In this document: positions 25,081 to 33,709 of the stretch, piece after piece | Position numbering within the stretch: position 1 is the stretch's first letter | Layout: each line of letters starts with the position of its first letter | From: Salinimicrobium sp035607535 | Lineage (GTDB): Bacteria > Bacteroidota > Bacteroidia > Flavobacteriales > Flavobacteriaceae | Assembly (NCBI RefSeq): GCF_035607535.1 | Contig: NZ_JAYDZX010000001.1 | Span: 434,001-498,000 of the forward strand | DNA length: 64,000 nucleotides | Direction of reading: 5' to 3' | Position numbers and translations under genes: made by a program | Notes under the pieces: generated by a model | What the model saw: the letters and a program-made list of their open reading frames with translations, nothing else | Database searches by the model: none | Told to the model about the DNA's origin: nothing

Positions 25081-27387
25081 TTAAACAGTTACCGGCACGC
25101 TTGGTTCCACCTTTACTGTGTTACCTTTTACCAGGATCTCCAAAGGCTCATTTCCTTCAAGGGAGAAACTTGTTTTGCCGGGTGCAACATTTATTTTCAA
25201 TATCTGGTCTCTAAAATTGAGTTTGAAGGAATAGCTATCCCAACCTTCGGGGATCTGTGGATTAAAAGAAAGCTTTCCATCTGTTACTCGCATTCCTCCA
25301 AAACCTTCCACTATACTCATCCAGGTCCCGGCCATACTGGTGATATGGCAGCCTTCCTTGACTTCATTGTTATAATCATCAAGATCAAGCCTTGAGGTTC
25401 GCAAGTAGAACCTGTACGCCTGCTCCATTCTTCCCAGAGCTGCAGCCTGTATGCTATGAACACAGGGCGAAAGTGAGGATTCATGGACCGTCAATGGTTC
25501 GTAGAAATCGAAATGCTTCTCAAGGTCTTCTTTGGAGAAATGATCTTCAAAGAAATAAAAACCCTGTAGCACATCGGCCTGCTTTATATAACAGGAGCGT
25601 AAAATTCGATCCCAGCTCCACTTTTGGTTGATAGGACGTTGAGATTTGGGCAGTTCGGAAACAGGAATGATCTCCTTATCCAGAAAACTGTCCTGCTGTA
25701 GGAACACCTGGTATTCTTCGGAATAAGGGAAGTACATCTTTTCTGAAACTTCTTTCCATCCAGCCATTTCTTCCTCTGACAGACCTGTCTTTTGTAGAAC
25801 CCGCCCGTGATCTGAAGGATATTCCTTAGCCACTTTTTCAAGGGAGGACAGGCAATAGTCGATACACCATTTTGCTATATAATTAGTGTACCAGTTATTG
25901 TTGACGTTATTTTCATATTCATTGGGCCCGGTGACTCCAAGAATAACGTATTTGTCCTTTTTAGTACTGTAGTTTGTACGTTGCTGCCAAAATCTTGCAA
26001 TAGCGATCATTACTTCCAGGCCTTTTTCCGGGATATAACTAAAGTCGCCGGTAAAATCAACATATCTTTTGATAGCTACAACCATGGCTCCGTTGCGGTG
26101 GATCTCCTCGAAAGTGATCTCCCACTCATTGTGGCTTTCCTCTCCATTCATGGTCACCATAGGATAAAGAGCAGCACCATTGGAAAAACCAAGTTTTTCG
26201 GCATTTTCGATAGCCTTGTCCAGGTGATTATATCTATAGGTAAGGAGGTTTCGCGCTACATGCTGGTCTTTGGTCGCCATATAAAAAGGAATACAATAGG
26301 CTTCAGTATCCCAGTAAGTGCTACCACCGTATTTTTCACCTGTAAATCCTTTGGGCCCAATATTTAGTCGGGCATCTTCTCCCAGGTAAGTCTGATTTAG
26401 CTGAAAAATATTGAACCTGATCCCCTGCTGGGCCTTCACGTCTCCCTGGATAGTAATGTCGGCCATTTCCCAGACTGCAGCCCAGGCCTCTTTTTGCTCC
26501 TGAAGCAGCACATCAAAACCTGCTGAAACAGCATTGTTTAAAACGTCCTTAGCTGCACTAATAAGATCTGGGCGCTTGTGATTCATATCTGTCACATATC
26601 CGCCGAATTTATGCAGGCTTATCTTTTCTCCTTTTTTAACATCAGAAGCATACCTGAAGATGATCTTTTCATCAAAAGTAACTTCAGTACATTCTGTTTT
26701 CACCTTACTCCCGTTTTTGAACAGGGCAGACTGCATGAAGGAGGTAGCATGAAATTCAGTTTTAAGGGTTTTGGCTGTAATAAAACCCTGCTCATCTGCA
26801 GTTTTAACTTCGAGAGTTTTCCAGAACTTCTCTTCCCAGTTGGCATCTTCGTTGGTTATACCACTATCCAGATAAGGCTCAAAAATGACAGTGGCGTCGC
26901 TGTTTACTACCTCAACCTGGTAATTAATTACCCCAAGTTCATTTCTTTTAAGAGAAAGGAATCGCACAACTTTTACTGCTACTTCAAGATCATTGGGCAT
27001 AACTGCAGTAAAACTGCGCTCGTACCATCCCTCCTTCATATTTAGTTCCCTACGAAAATCCCTGACCTCTTTACAACTAGCCAGATCCAGTACTTCTCCA
27101 TTAATAAAGACATTGATTCCAATCCAGTTGGGAGCATTAAGAACTTTAGCAAAATATTCGGGGTATCCATTTTTCCACCATCCCACTTTGGTCTTATCGG
27201 GATAATAAACTCCTGCTATGTAGCTCCCCTGGAAAGTGTCTCCGGAATAATATTCTTCAAAATTGGCCCGCTGGCCCATTGCTCCATTCCCAAGGCTAAA
27301 AAGACTTTCACTAGCCTCTACTCTTCCTGCCTCAAATCCTTCTTCCAGAATTGACCAGTTGCTTGGTATTATATAATCCTGATTCAT
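25081..27387 (-). CDS. GH65 disaccharide phosphorylase (maltose phosphorylase type)
   Basis: 768 residues, no signal peptide, hence cytoplasmic. GH65 landmarks are the N-terminal YIIPSNWSILEEGFEAGRVEASESLFSLGNGAMGQR, the barrel segment GGSTYWDTEAYCIPFYMAT, and VTGPNEYENNVNNNWYTN with the general acid E490, then the phosphate-binding HESSLSP near residue 640. It uses phosphate to split a glucosyl disaccharide, most likely maltose, giving glucose and beta-glucose-1-phosphate. Kojibiose or trehalose phosphorylases are close relatives, but the alpha-glucan setting favours maltose. The beta-phosphoglucomutase gene directly upstream uses its product. Gaps of four and ten bases tie it to the operon. 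Confidence 0.93.
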   Translation of the reverse strand: MNQDYIIPSNWSILEEGFEAGRVEASESLFSLGNGAMGQRANFEEYYSGDTFQGSYIAGVYYPDKTKVGWWKNGYPEYFAKVLNAPNWIGINVFINGEVLDLASCKEVRDFRRELNMKEGWYERSFTAVMPNDLEVAVKVVRFLSLKRNELGVINYQVEVVNSDATVIFEPYLDSGITNEDANWEEKFWKTLEVKTADEQGFITAKTLKTEFHATSFMQSALFKNGSKVKTECTEVTFDEKIIFRYASDVKKGEKISLHKFGGYVTDMNHKRPDLISAAKDVLNNAVSAGFDVLLQEQKEAWAAVWEMADITIQGDVKAQQGIRFNIFQLNQTYLGEDARLNIGPKGFTGEKYGGSTYWDTEAYCIPFYMATKDQHVARNLLTYRYNHLDKAIENAEKLGFSNGAALYPMVTMNGEESHNEWEITFEEIHRNGAMVVAIKRYVDFTGDFSYIPEKGLEVMIAIARFWQQRTNYSTKKDKYVILGVTGPNEYENNVNNNWYTNYIAKWCIDYCLSSLEKVAKEYPSDHGRVLQKTGLSEEEMAGWKEVSEKMYFPYSEEYQVFLQQDSFLDKEIIPVSELPKSQRPINQKWSWDRILRSCYIKQADVLQGFYFFEDHFSKEDLEKHFDFYEPLTVHESSLSPCVHSIQAAALGRMEQAYRFYLRTSRLDLDDYNNEVKEGCHITSMAGTWMSIVEGFGGMRVTDGKLSFNPQIPEGWDSYSFKLNFRDQILKINVAPGKTSFSLEGNEPLEILVKGNTVKVEPSVPVTV

Positions 27388-27391
27388 TTAT

Positions 27392-28051
27392 TTATTTTCT
27401 AACTATTTGTTCTAAAAATTTATCATCTATTTCGGTAAAATCGGCAAAATTGTAATCTGCCTCTTTCAGTATTTCCTTGTCTCCTATACCAACGCTTACC
27501 ATTCCTGCAGCATTTGCCGCCTCAATACCAGCAACAGAATCTTCAAACACTACACATTCCTGCGGCGGAATTCCCAGCTTTTCAGCAGCAATTAAAAAAA
27601 CCTCGGGATCTGGTTTGGCTTTGGAAACATCATTACCATCGACAATAGCCTTGAACCGCTGTTCGATCTTTAGTCCCTTTAGTATAGGACGAGCATTTTT
27701 ACTGGCAGATCCCAGGGCAAAAGGCACGTTATTTTGGGTGAGATAATCCAGACTCTTTTTTACACCGGGTAAAAGATCATCGTCATCCATGTGGGCGATT
27801 CGGGCCAGGTAATCATCATTCTTGGATGACATGAGTTCTTCAAATTCAGTTTCTGTAACTGTCTTGTTTCCCCAGCCTAATATTTGTTGAAGAGAATTTA
27901 CGCGGCTTACACCTTTAAGCTTCTCATTTTGCTCTAATGTTATATCAAAACCCAGATCATTGGCCATCTTTCTCCATGCCAAATAATGAAATTTAGCAGT
28001 ATCCACAATGACCCCGTCCAGGTCGAATATTATTCCTTTTGTTCTATTCAT
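27392..28051 (-). CDS. pgmB: Beta-phosphoglucomutase
   Basis: 219 residues, HAD superfamily. The catalytic loop IIFDLDGVIVDTAKFHYLAW holds nucleophile D10 and acid/base D12. The cap contains LKGVSRVNSLQQIL, which in this family positions the phosphosugar. SASKNARPILKGL and KAKPDPEVFLIAAEKLG complete the core. It converts beta-glucose-1-phosphate from GH65 into glucose-6-phosphate. It is separated from the phosphorylase and the transporter by four bases each, an arrangement found in many maltose phosphorylase operons. Confidence 0.95.
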   Translation of the reverse strand: MNRTKGIIFDLDGVIVDTAKFHYLAWRKMANDLGFDITLEQNEKLKGVSRVNSLQQILGWGNKTVTETEFEELMSSKNDDYLARIAHMDDDDLLPGVKKSLDYLTQNNVPFALGSASKNARPILKGLKIEQRFKAIVDGNDVSKAKPDPEVFLIAAEKLGIPPQECVVFEDSVAGIEAANAAGMVSVGIGDKEILKEADYNFADFTEIDDKFLEQIVRK

Positions 28052-28055
28052 TTTA

Positions 28056-29414
28056 TTAAGAATTTTTTACTACAACCGGTTCATCAACATCATAGATCCT
28101 CACACACAAAGCAGCAGCTATAAGAAAGGCCACGCCGCTGGTCACTAATGCATATATGGGATTTCCTCCATATAAGTATTTCACCATAGGGCCACCTATA
28201 AGGGCGTTGATAATTTGAGGGATGACAATAAAGAAGTTGAAGATTCCCATGTACACGCCCATCTTCCTTGGAGGAATTGAACCTGCCAGAATAGCATAGG
28301 GCATGGCAAGTATACTAGCCCAGCCAATTCCAATTCCAACCATTGAAAGCAATAGCCAGTATTCATTGGGGGCAATATATATGGACAGTAATCCAAGCCC
28401 TCCCAGGATCAATGACAACATATGAGTACTTTTCCTTCCAATTTTCAGAGCGATTGCAGGCAAGAAAAAAGCAAAGACAGCAGATACCGCATTATAAACT
28501 CCAAAGAGCACCCCTACCCAATCTCCTGCATCCTGGTAGGTTTCACTGCTGTTATCTGTAAGTGGTAACCCATAAATGTGATGGGCAATTGCCGGAGTAG
28601 AAAAAACCCACATCCCAAACAGCCCAAACCAGGAGAAGAACTGTACCCATGCCAGTTGGCGCATAGTAAACGGCATGTTTTTAAAGTCGGTAAAAATGTC
28701 GAGGAGACTGGACTTCTTTTGATCTTCCAGCGCCTTATCCTCGATATGGTCATCCATTTGGGCAAGTTCCTCGGGAGTATATTCCTTTGTGGTAAGAATC
28801 GTCACGAGAATACTTATTACCAGGATCGCAGCTCCAATTACAAAGGAGAGTAACAAGTTCAACGGAACTTCTCCGGCCACAGTCCGGTTACTAATATTGA
28901 ACCAGTTGGCAAGTACGTACGGCAGCCAGGAACCTACCACAGCTCCAATTCCTATTAATACTGTTTGAACACTAAACCCCAGGGTACGCTGGTCTGATGG
29001 TAAATTATCTGCCACCAAAGCCCTGAAAGGTTCCATTGCAATATTAAAGGATGCATCCATTACAAAGAGCATCCCTGCACCTATCCAAAGTGAAGGCAGG
29101 ATGGCAATGAAGAGATCGGCGTTTGGCATTAGGATCAATCCGGCGGCAGCCATAAGAGCTCCTACCAGGAAGAAAGGCCGTCGCCGTCCTAACCTGGTCC
29201 AGGTTCTGTCACTATAATATCCAATGATGGGCTGGACTATAAGCCCGGTAATAGGTGCAACCAGCCAGAACCACGAAAGTTCGTGAACGTCGGCGCCAAA
29301 TATTTGAAGAATTCTGCTGGCATTGGCATTTTGAAGGGCAAAGCCAAGTTGAATACCCAGAAATCCAAAACTCATGTTCCAGATCTCCCAAAAACTCAAA
29401 GTGCGTTTTTGCAT
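28056..29414 (-). CDS. MFS/GPH-type maltose-oligosaccharide transporter
   Basis: 452 residues with about 12 membrane spans. The early loop motif IIGYYSDRTWTRLGRRRPFFLVG is typical of SLC45/GPH-like sugar symporters, and the N terminus SFWEIWNMSFGFLGIQLGFALQNANASRILQIFGAD matches Bacteroidota maltose transporters (MalA-like). It moves periplasmic maltose into the cytoplasm, probably with protons or sodium. It is the first gene of the six-gene minus-strand operon, and the 106-base gap before it contains candidate promoter and operator elements. Confidence 0.9.
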   Translation of the reverse strand: MQKRTLSFWEIWNMSFGFLGIQLGFALQNANASRILQIFGADVHELSWFWLVAPITGLIVQPIIGYYSDRTWTRLGRRRPFFLVGALMAAAGLILMPNADLFIAILPSLWIGAGMLFVMDASFNIAMEPFRALVADNLPSDQRTLGFSVQTVLIGIGAVVGSWLPYVLANWFNISNRTVAGEVPLNLLLSFVIGAAILVISILVTILTTKEYTPEELAQMDDHIEDKALEDQKKSSLLDIFTDFKNMPFTMRQLAWVQFFSWFGLFGMWVFSTPAIAHHIYGLPLTDNSSETYQDAGDWVGVLFGVYNAVSAVFAFFLPAIALKIGRKSTHMLSLILGGLGLLSIYIAPNEYWLLLSMVGIGIGWASILAMPYAILAGSIPPRKMGVYMGIFNFFIVIPQIINALIGGPMVKYLYGGNPIYALVTSGVAFLIAAALCVRIYDVDEPVVVKNS

Positions 29415-29449
29415 TATCGTAGTATTAAATTACGATAAGCTGTTTAGAC

Positions 29450-29493
29450 TTATCAAAACTATTAAAGGGAAGTAGAAATATAAGTTTTGATAA
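29450..29493. promoter_or_regulatory. Inverted repeat and promoter region ahead of the maltose operon
   Basis: A perfect 11-bp inverted repeat (TTATCAAAACT 29450-29460, AGTTTTGATAA 29483-29493) with a 22-base spacer lies between the LacI gene and the transporter gene. On the minus strand TAGTTTTG (29461-29454) and TATATTTG (29510-29503) fit the Bacteroidota -7 box TAnnTTTG; no clear -33 box was found for either. Confidence 0.45.
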
Positions 29494-29520
29494 AAATCCT
29501 GTCAAATATATAAAATAAAG

Positions 29521-30558
29521 TTAAACCAGAGACTTTTTTCTTTTCTGGCTGGACTCTCTTTCAACTAAACTTGTTTTGACTACGGCTGTTTGGAAGTTTT
29601 CATCTGCTACGGCCTTTTCTATACGATCTATTAGAAGCTCAGCTGCTTTTGCACCCATTTCGGCACCGTGTTGGTTTACTGTGCTAAGACTGGGGATGAA
29701 CCTTCTGGAGAGTTCTCCGTCAGAAAAACTAAAGACAAGGACATCATTGGGCACAGAGATCCCCTGGTCAAACAAGGCCTTTACTGCACTTGTCGCGAAT
29801 TGCTCGTTGACTGCAAAAACCCCGTCTATTTCTTTATCCTGTATGAAACCGGCAATTTCTTCCTGACTGTTATCCATATCCTCGATCTTAAGAATAAGGT
29901 CTTGATCCACCTCCAGGTCATTATTCCGAAGCGCCCTTAGATAACCCTCTGTACGCAATTTACCTACACTTACGTAATCTACCGTTGTAATGATGGCTAT
30001 TTTGCGACAGCCATTATCAATTAGCTGTTGAACAGCATTCCTGGCCCCATCGCTGTCATCTATTATCACTTTGTCACAAATAATATCATTTACAACCCGG
30101 TCTACCATTACAAGTGGCATCCCCTGGCTTATTACTTCCTCAAGGTGATGATAGTCCTCTTTTTGCTGGGTTTCCTTGGCTACAGAAAGAATAAAACCAT
30201 CTGTACTGCCATTGGCCAGCATTTCCATGTTAATGACCTCTCTGTCAAAGGAATTGTTCGATAAACAGATGAGAACGTTATACCCTCTTTTATTGGCCAC
30301 TTCCTCTACCCCGCTAATGACTGTAGCAAAAAAATCATGAACGATCTCGGGAAGTACTAACCCGATAGTACGGGTTTTACGATTCTTTAAACTAAGCGCA
30401 ATGTTGTTCGGTTTATAGTTATAGAGCTTTGCAAAAGCCTGGATCTTTTGCCTCGTATCGTCACTAATTTCGGGGCTGTCGCGTAAAGCTTTGGAGACCG
30501 TGGAAACAGATACATCCAGTTCACGTGCGATTTGCTTAAGGGTGAGTTTTGGCTTCAT
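29521..30558 (-). CDS. LacI-family transcriptional regulator
   Basis: 345 residues. The N-terminal helix-turn-helix LKQIARELDVSVSTVSKALRDSPEISDDTRQKI is followed by the hinge segment YKPNNIALSLKNRKTRTIGLVLPEI and a periplasmic-binding-protein-like effector domain. It should recognise a sugar or phosphosugar, probably maltose or a downstream metabolite given its place between the transporter operon and susC. The best candidate operator is the 14-bp palindrome at 30648-30661 upstream of susC, with a second site before pfkA. A regulator of this type in front of a SusCD locus differs from the SusR of Bacteroides. Confidence 0.94.
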   Translation of the reverse strand: MKPKLTLKQIARELDVSVSTVSKALRDSPEISDDTRQKIQAFAKLYNYKPNNIALSLKNRKTRTIGLVLPEIVHDFFATVISGVEEVANKRGYNVLICLSNNSFDREVINMEMLANGSTDGFILSVAKETQQKEDYHHLEEVISQGMPLVMVDRVVNDIICDKVIIDDSDGARNAVQQLIDNGCRKIAIITTVDYVSVGKLRTEGYLRALRNNDLEVDQDLILKIEDMDNSQEEIAGFIQDKEIDGVFAVNEQFATSAVKALFDQGISVPNDVLVFSFSDGELSRRFIPSLSTVNQHGAEMGAKAAELLIDRIEKAVADENFQTAVVKTSLVERESSQKRKKSLV

Positions 30559-30647
30559 TAATAAAGGATCAAAATTTTAGACCTGTTAAAAATCGTAAAT
30601 CTATTATATTTTCATGTTAAATTAGGATTATGATAAAGTTTTCAACA

Positions 30648-30661
30648 CGAAAACGTTTTCG
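30648..30661. promoter_or_regulatory. Perfect LacI-type operator palindrome upstream of susC
   Basis: CGAAAACGTTTTCG is a perfect 14-bp palindrome with the central CG step typical of LacI/GalR operators. It lies 112 bases before the SusC start and 90 bases from the LacI gene start, in the divergent gap. A second short inverted repeat, CTACAG/CTGTAG (30671-30692), lies just downstream. Confidence 0.75.
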
Positions 30662-30772
30662 AGCCTCTCCCTACAGAGTTTAATACCTGTAGATCCTTTT
30701 AGTTTACCTAATTTTAATCCCGGAAAGTAGAAATATAAGGTTAAAACTAAGTAAAACCTAACATGCAATTTT

Positions 30773-33697
30773 ATGAGAACATTTATTAAAAGCACATTGC
30801 TCATGTTATTGATGCCAATGAGCTTTTTTGCTCAATCTACTGTTAGCGGTATTGTCACCGAAAGGGACACCGGGATGCCCATCCCGGGAGCTAACATAGT
30901 AATTAGAGGTACCACAACAGGTACCACTACCAATTTTGATGGGGAGTATACCCTTGAAGGAGTTAACCTGGATGACGTTATTGTAGTGTCATATATAGGA
31001 TTCGCTCCACAGGAGATCCCCTACACCGGGCAGGAAACCATAAACGTACAACTAGCCCCCGATACAGCAATCCTTGAAGAGGTAGTTCTTATTGGTTATG
31101 GTTCTACCAGAAGACAGGATGCCACAGGTGCTGTTCAACAGATCTCAACAGAAGATTTTAATGAGGGGTCAATAGTTTCGCCTGAACAATTAATCCAGGG
31201 TAAATCTGCCGGAGTTCGAATAACCTCTGGTGACGGTGCTCCGGGTGGTGGATCAGAAATTAGGATCCGTGGTGGTTCTTCTTTATCTGCAAACAACTCT
31301 CCTCTTATTGTAGTAGATGGTGTTCCACTTGACCAGCGGGGTGTACAGGGTGTAAGAAACCAGTTAAATGCTATTAACCCAAATGAAATCGATGATTTTG
31401 TGGTCCTTAAAGATGCTTCAGCTACCGCTATCTATGGTTCAAGGGCTTCTAACGGGGTGATCCTTATCACCACAAAAAAGGGTAAAAAGAATGCAGATCT
31501 TAAATTTGAATATGATCTTAAAACTTCCATAAGCGAAGTGGTTGAAACCGTGGATGTCTTAGATGCAGATGAGTTCAGAAACCTGATTGAAACAACCCCG
31601 GGAACCGATCTAAATCTTTTGGGAGATGCGAATACAGACTGGCAGGATGAGATCTATCAAACTGCAGAGGGTGCTATTCACAACTTCACTGTGTCTCAAG
31701 GGCTTGACAATTTCTATTACAGGGTAAACCTGAACCATACTTCACAAAAAGGTATTTTAAAAACAGATTTGTACCAGAGAAATGCAATAAATACTGCTCT
31801 TAACTGGGACTTATTGGACAATGATTTAAAATTGACTCTTACTGCAAAAGGAAGTATCGATCAAAATGACTTTGCAGACAATGGTGCTATAGGTGCAGCT
31901 GTAAATTTTGACCCCACCAAGCCGGTTTACGATCCCAACAGCCGTTATGGCGGATTCTACGAGTGGACCAACAATCAAGGTGTCGCTTTACAACAGGCAA
32001 CCCGAAACCCTGTTGCTCTTCTTCTACAACGGGTCGATGAGGGAAAAACTGAACGTGTTATCACTAATTTCAACGTTGATTACCGGATTTCTTTGGTTGA
32101 AGATCTTAGATTTAACCTTAATGCGGGATTGGATTATTCCGAAAATAGCGGATACAATTCCCGTCCTACCTCATCTGCAGTAGTTCTACAGGACATCCCA
32201 GATGAAGAAGTGTACTGGGGAATGAACCGCAACCAGCTTTTGGACTTTTATTTCAATTATAAACCATACTTGGAATCCATAAGTACTAGCGTAGATCTTA
32301 CTGCAGGACATTCTTACCAGGAGTTCTTTGTTTCAAGTCAGCAGAGATATACAGACCAGGAAGCGGAAGACAACTGGGTGTTAAATCCAATCGTCATTAA
32401 CCGTAATGCATTGGAGTCATATTTCGCACGGGCAAGTTTTGATATTAATGACAAATATTTGATCTCCGGTAGCTACAGGATGGATGGTTCATCGAGGTTT
32501 AGTGAAGACAACCGCTGGAGTTCTTTCCCTGCTGTTTCAGTTGGTTGGAAGATAAACAATGAAGACTTTTTAAAAGATTCTGGTGTGTTATCTGAATTAA
32601 AGCTGAGAGCAGGTTACGGGGTAACAGGTAACCAGGAGATTGGTCCTGTTTATGGATATGTGGGTGTGTATACACCAAGCCAGAGAGGTGCTAGCTACCA
32701 GTTTGGCAACCAGTTCTATAACACGCTACGTCCCGAGGAGTATGATAAGGATTTGAAATGGGAAGAGTTACAGACCTATAACGTGGGTATGGACTTTGGA
32801 TTTTTCAATGACCGACTTTCAGGAAGTGTAGATGCTTACCACCGAACTACCGAGAACCTATTGGCTGAAGTACCTGTTCCTGCCGGAGCTAACCTTTCGG
32901 ACCGTTTGGTTACAAACGTAGGTGAAACAGTGAGCCGGGGATTGGAAATTGGTTTAAACGGAAATCTTGTACAAACAGACAAGGTAAATTGGGATCTTAA
33001 CTATAACATTACTTTTCAGGATCTCGAGATCACCAAACTCTCTTTGGGAGATGATCCAAACTTTTTCATTCCTCAAGGAGGTATAAGTGGTGGTGTTGGT
33101 AATACGATTCAACTTTGGAAAACCGGAATTGATCCAACCACTTTCTTTGTGTACCGCCAGGTATATGATCCTAACGGGCAGCCTATCGAGGGAGCTTACG
33201 TAGACGTAAACGGTGACAACACCATTACAGAAATAGATCGCCAAGCTTATAAAAAGGCTTCACCAGATGTTTTTATGGGATTGAGCAACAATTTTAGCTA
33301 TAAAGATTTCAATTTCAGCTTTACTTGGAGAGGAAGTTTTGGAGGTTATATCTATAACAACATGCAGTCTTCCACCGGGTTTAGAGGAGCAGGTACTGTT
33401 ACACCGCAACCTTACTATTCTAACTTTAACGCAAACGTTCTTGAAACAGATTTTGATGAAAGTCAGTTCTTTTCAGATTACTACGTGCAAAGTTCAGATT
33501 TCGTAAAACTTGACAACATATCTGCAGGATACCTTTTCGCCGGAGACAAAGTGGATTTCAGAACTACTTTTACAGTAAGTAATGTTTTGACCATCACAGA
33601 CTATGATGGTTTGGACCCTGAGATATTTAGCGGTATAGATAATAATTTCTATCCAAGACCCCGAACCTATACTTTAGGTCTGAATTTGACATTTTAG
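30773..33697 (+). CDS. susC: SusC-like TonB-dependent outer-membrane transporter
   Basis: 974 residues. Signal peptide (MRTFIKSTLLMLLMPMSFFAQ); an N-terminal carboxypeptidase-D regulatory-like domain (SGIVTERDTGMPIPGANIVIRG...); the plug (EEVVLIGYGSTRRQDATGAVQQIS, then GEIRIRGGSSLSANNSPLIVVDGVP and KDASATAIYGSRASNGVILITTKKG); and a beta-barrel ending in aromatic F (LGLNLTF). Together with SusD it imports malto-oligosaccharides across the outer membrane using TonB energy. It heads the plus-strand susCDE-amylase unit, 12 bases before susD. The starch-type substrate is inferred from the neighbours. Confidence 0.96.
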   Translation: MRTFIKSTLLMLLMPMSFFAQSTVSGIVTERDTGMPIPGANIVIRGTTTGTTTNFDGEYTLEGVNLDDVIVVSYIGFAPQEIPYTGQETINVQLAPDTAILEEVVLIGYGSTRRQDATGAVQQISTEDFNEGSIVSPEQLIQGKSAGVRITSGDGAPGGGSEIRIRGGSSLSANNSPLIVVDGVPLDQRGVQGVRNQLNAINPNEIDDFVVLKDASATAIYGSRASNGVILITTKKGKKNADLKFEYDLKTSISEVVETVDVLDADEFRNLIETTPGTDLNLLGDANTDWQDEIYQTAEGAIHNFTVSQGLDNFYYRVNLNHTSQKGILKTDLYQRNAINTALNWDLLDNDLKLTLTAKGSIDQNDFADNGAIGAAVNFDPTKPVYDPNSRYGGFYEWTNNQGVALQQATRNPVALLLQRVDEGKTERVITNFNVDYRISLVEDLRFNLNAGLDYSENSGYNSRPTSSAVVLQDIPDEEVYWGMNRNQLLDFYFNYKPYLESISTSVDLTAGHSYQEFFVSSQQRYTDQEAEDNWVLNPIVINRNALESYFARASFDINDKYLISGSYRMDGSSRFSEDNRWSSFPAVSVGWKINNEDFLKDSGVLSELKLRAGYGVTGNQEIGPVYGYVGVYTPSQRGASYQFGNQFYNTLRPEEYDKDLKWEELQTYNVGMDFGFFNDRLSGSVDAYHRTTENLLAEVPVPAGANLSDRLVTNVGETVSRGLEIGLNGNLVQTDKVNWDLNYNITFQDLEITKLSLGDDPNFFIPQGGISGGVGNTIQLWKTGIDPTTFFVYRQVYDPNGQPIEGAYVDVNGDNTITEIDRQAYKKASPDVFMGLSNNFSYKDFNFSFTWRGSFGGYIYNNMQSSTGFRGAGTVTPQPYYSNFNANVLETDFDESQFFSDYYVQSSDFVKLDNISAGYLFAGDKVDFRTTFTVSNVLTITDYDGLDPEIFSGIDNNFYPRPRTYTLGLNLTF

Positions 33698-33709
33698 GCA
33701 ATAAAAATT

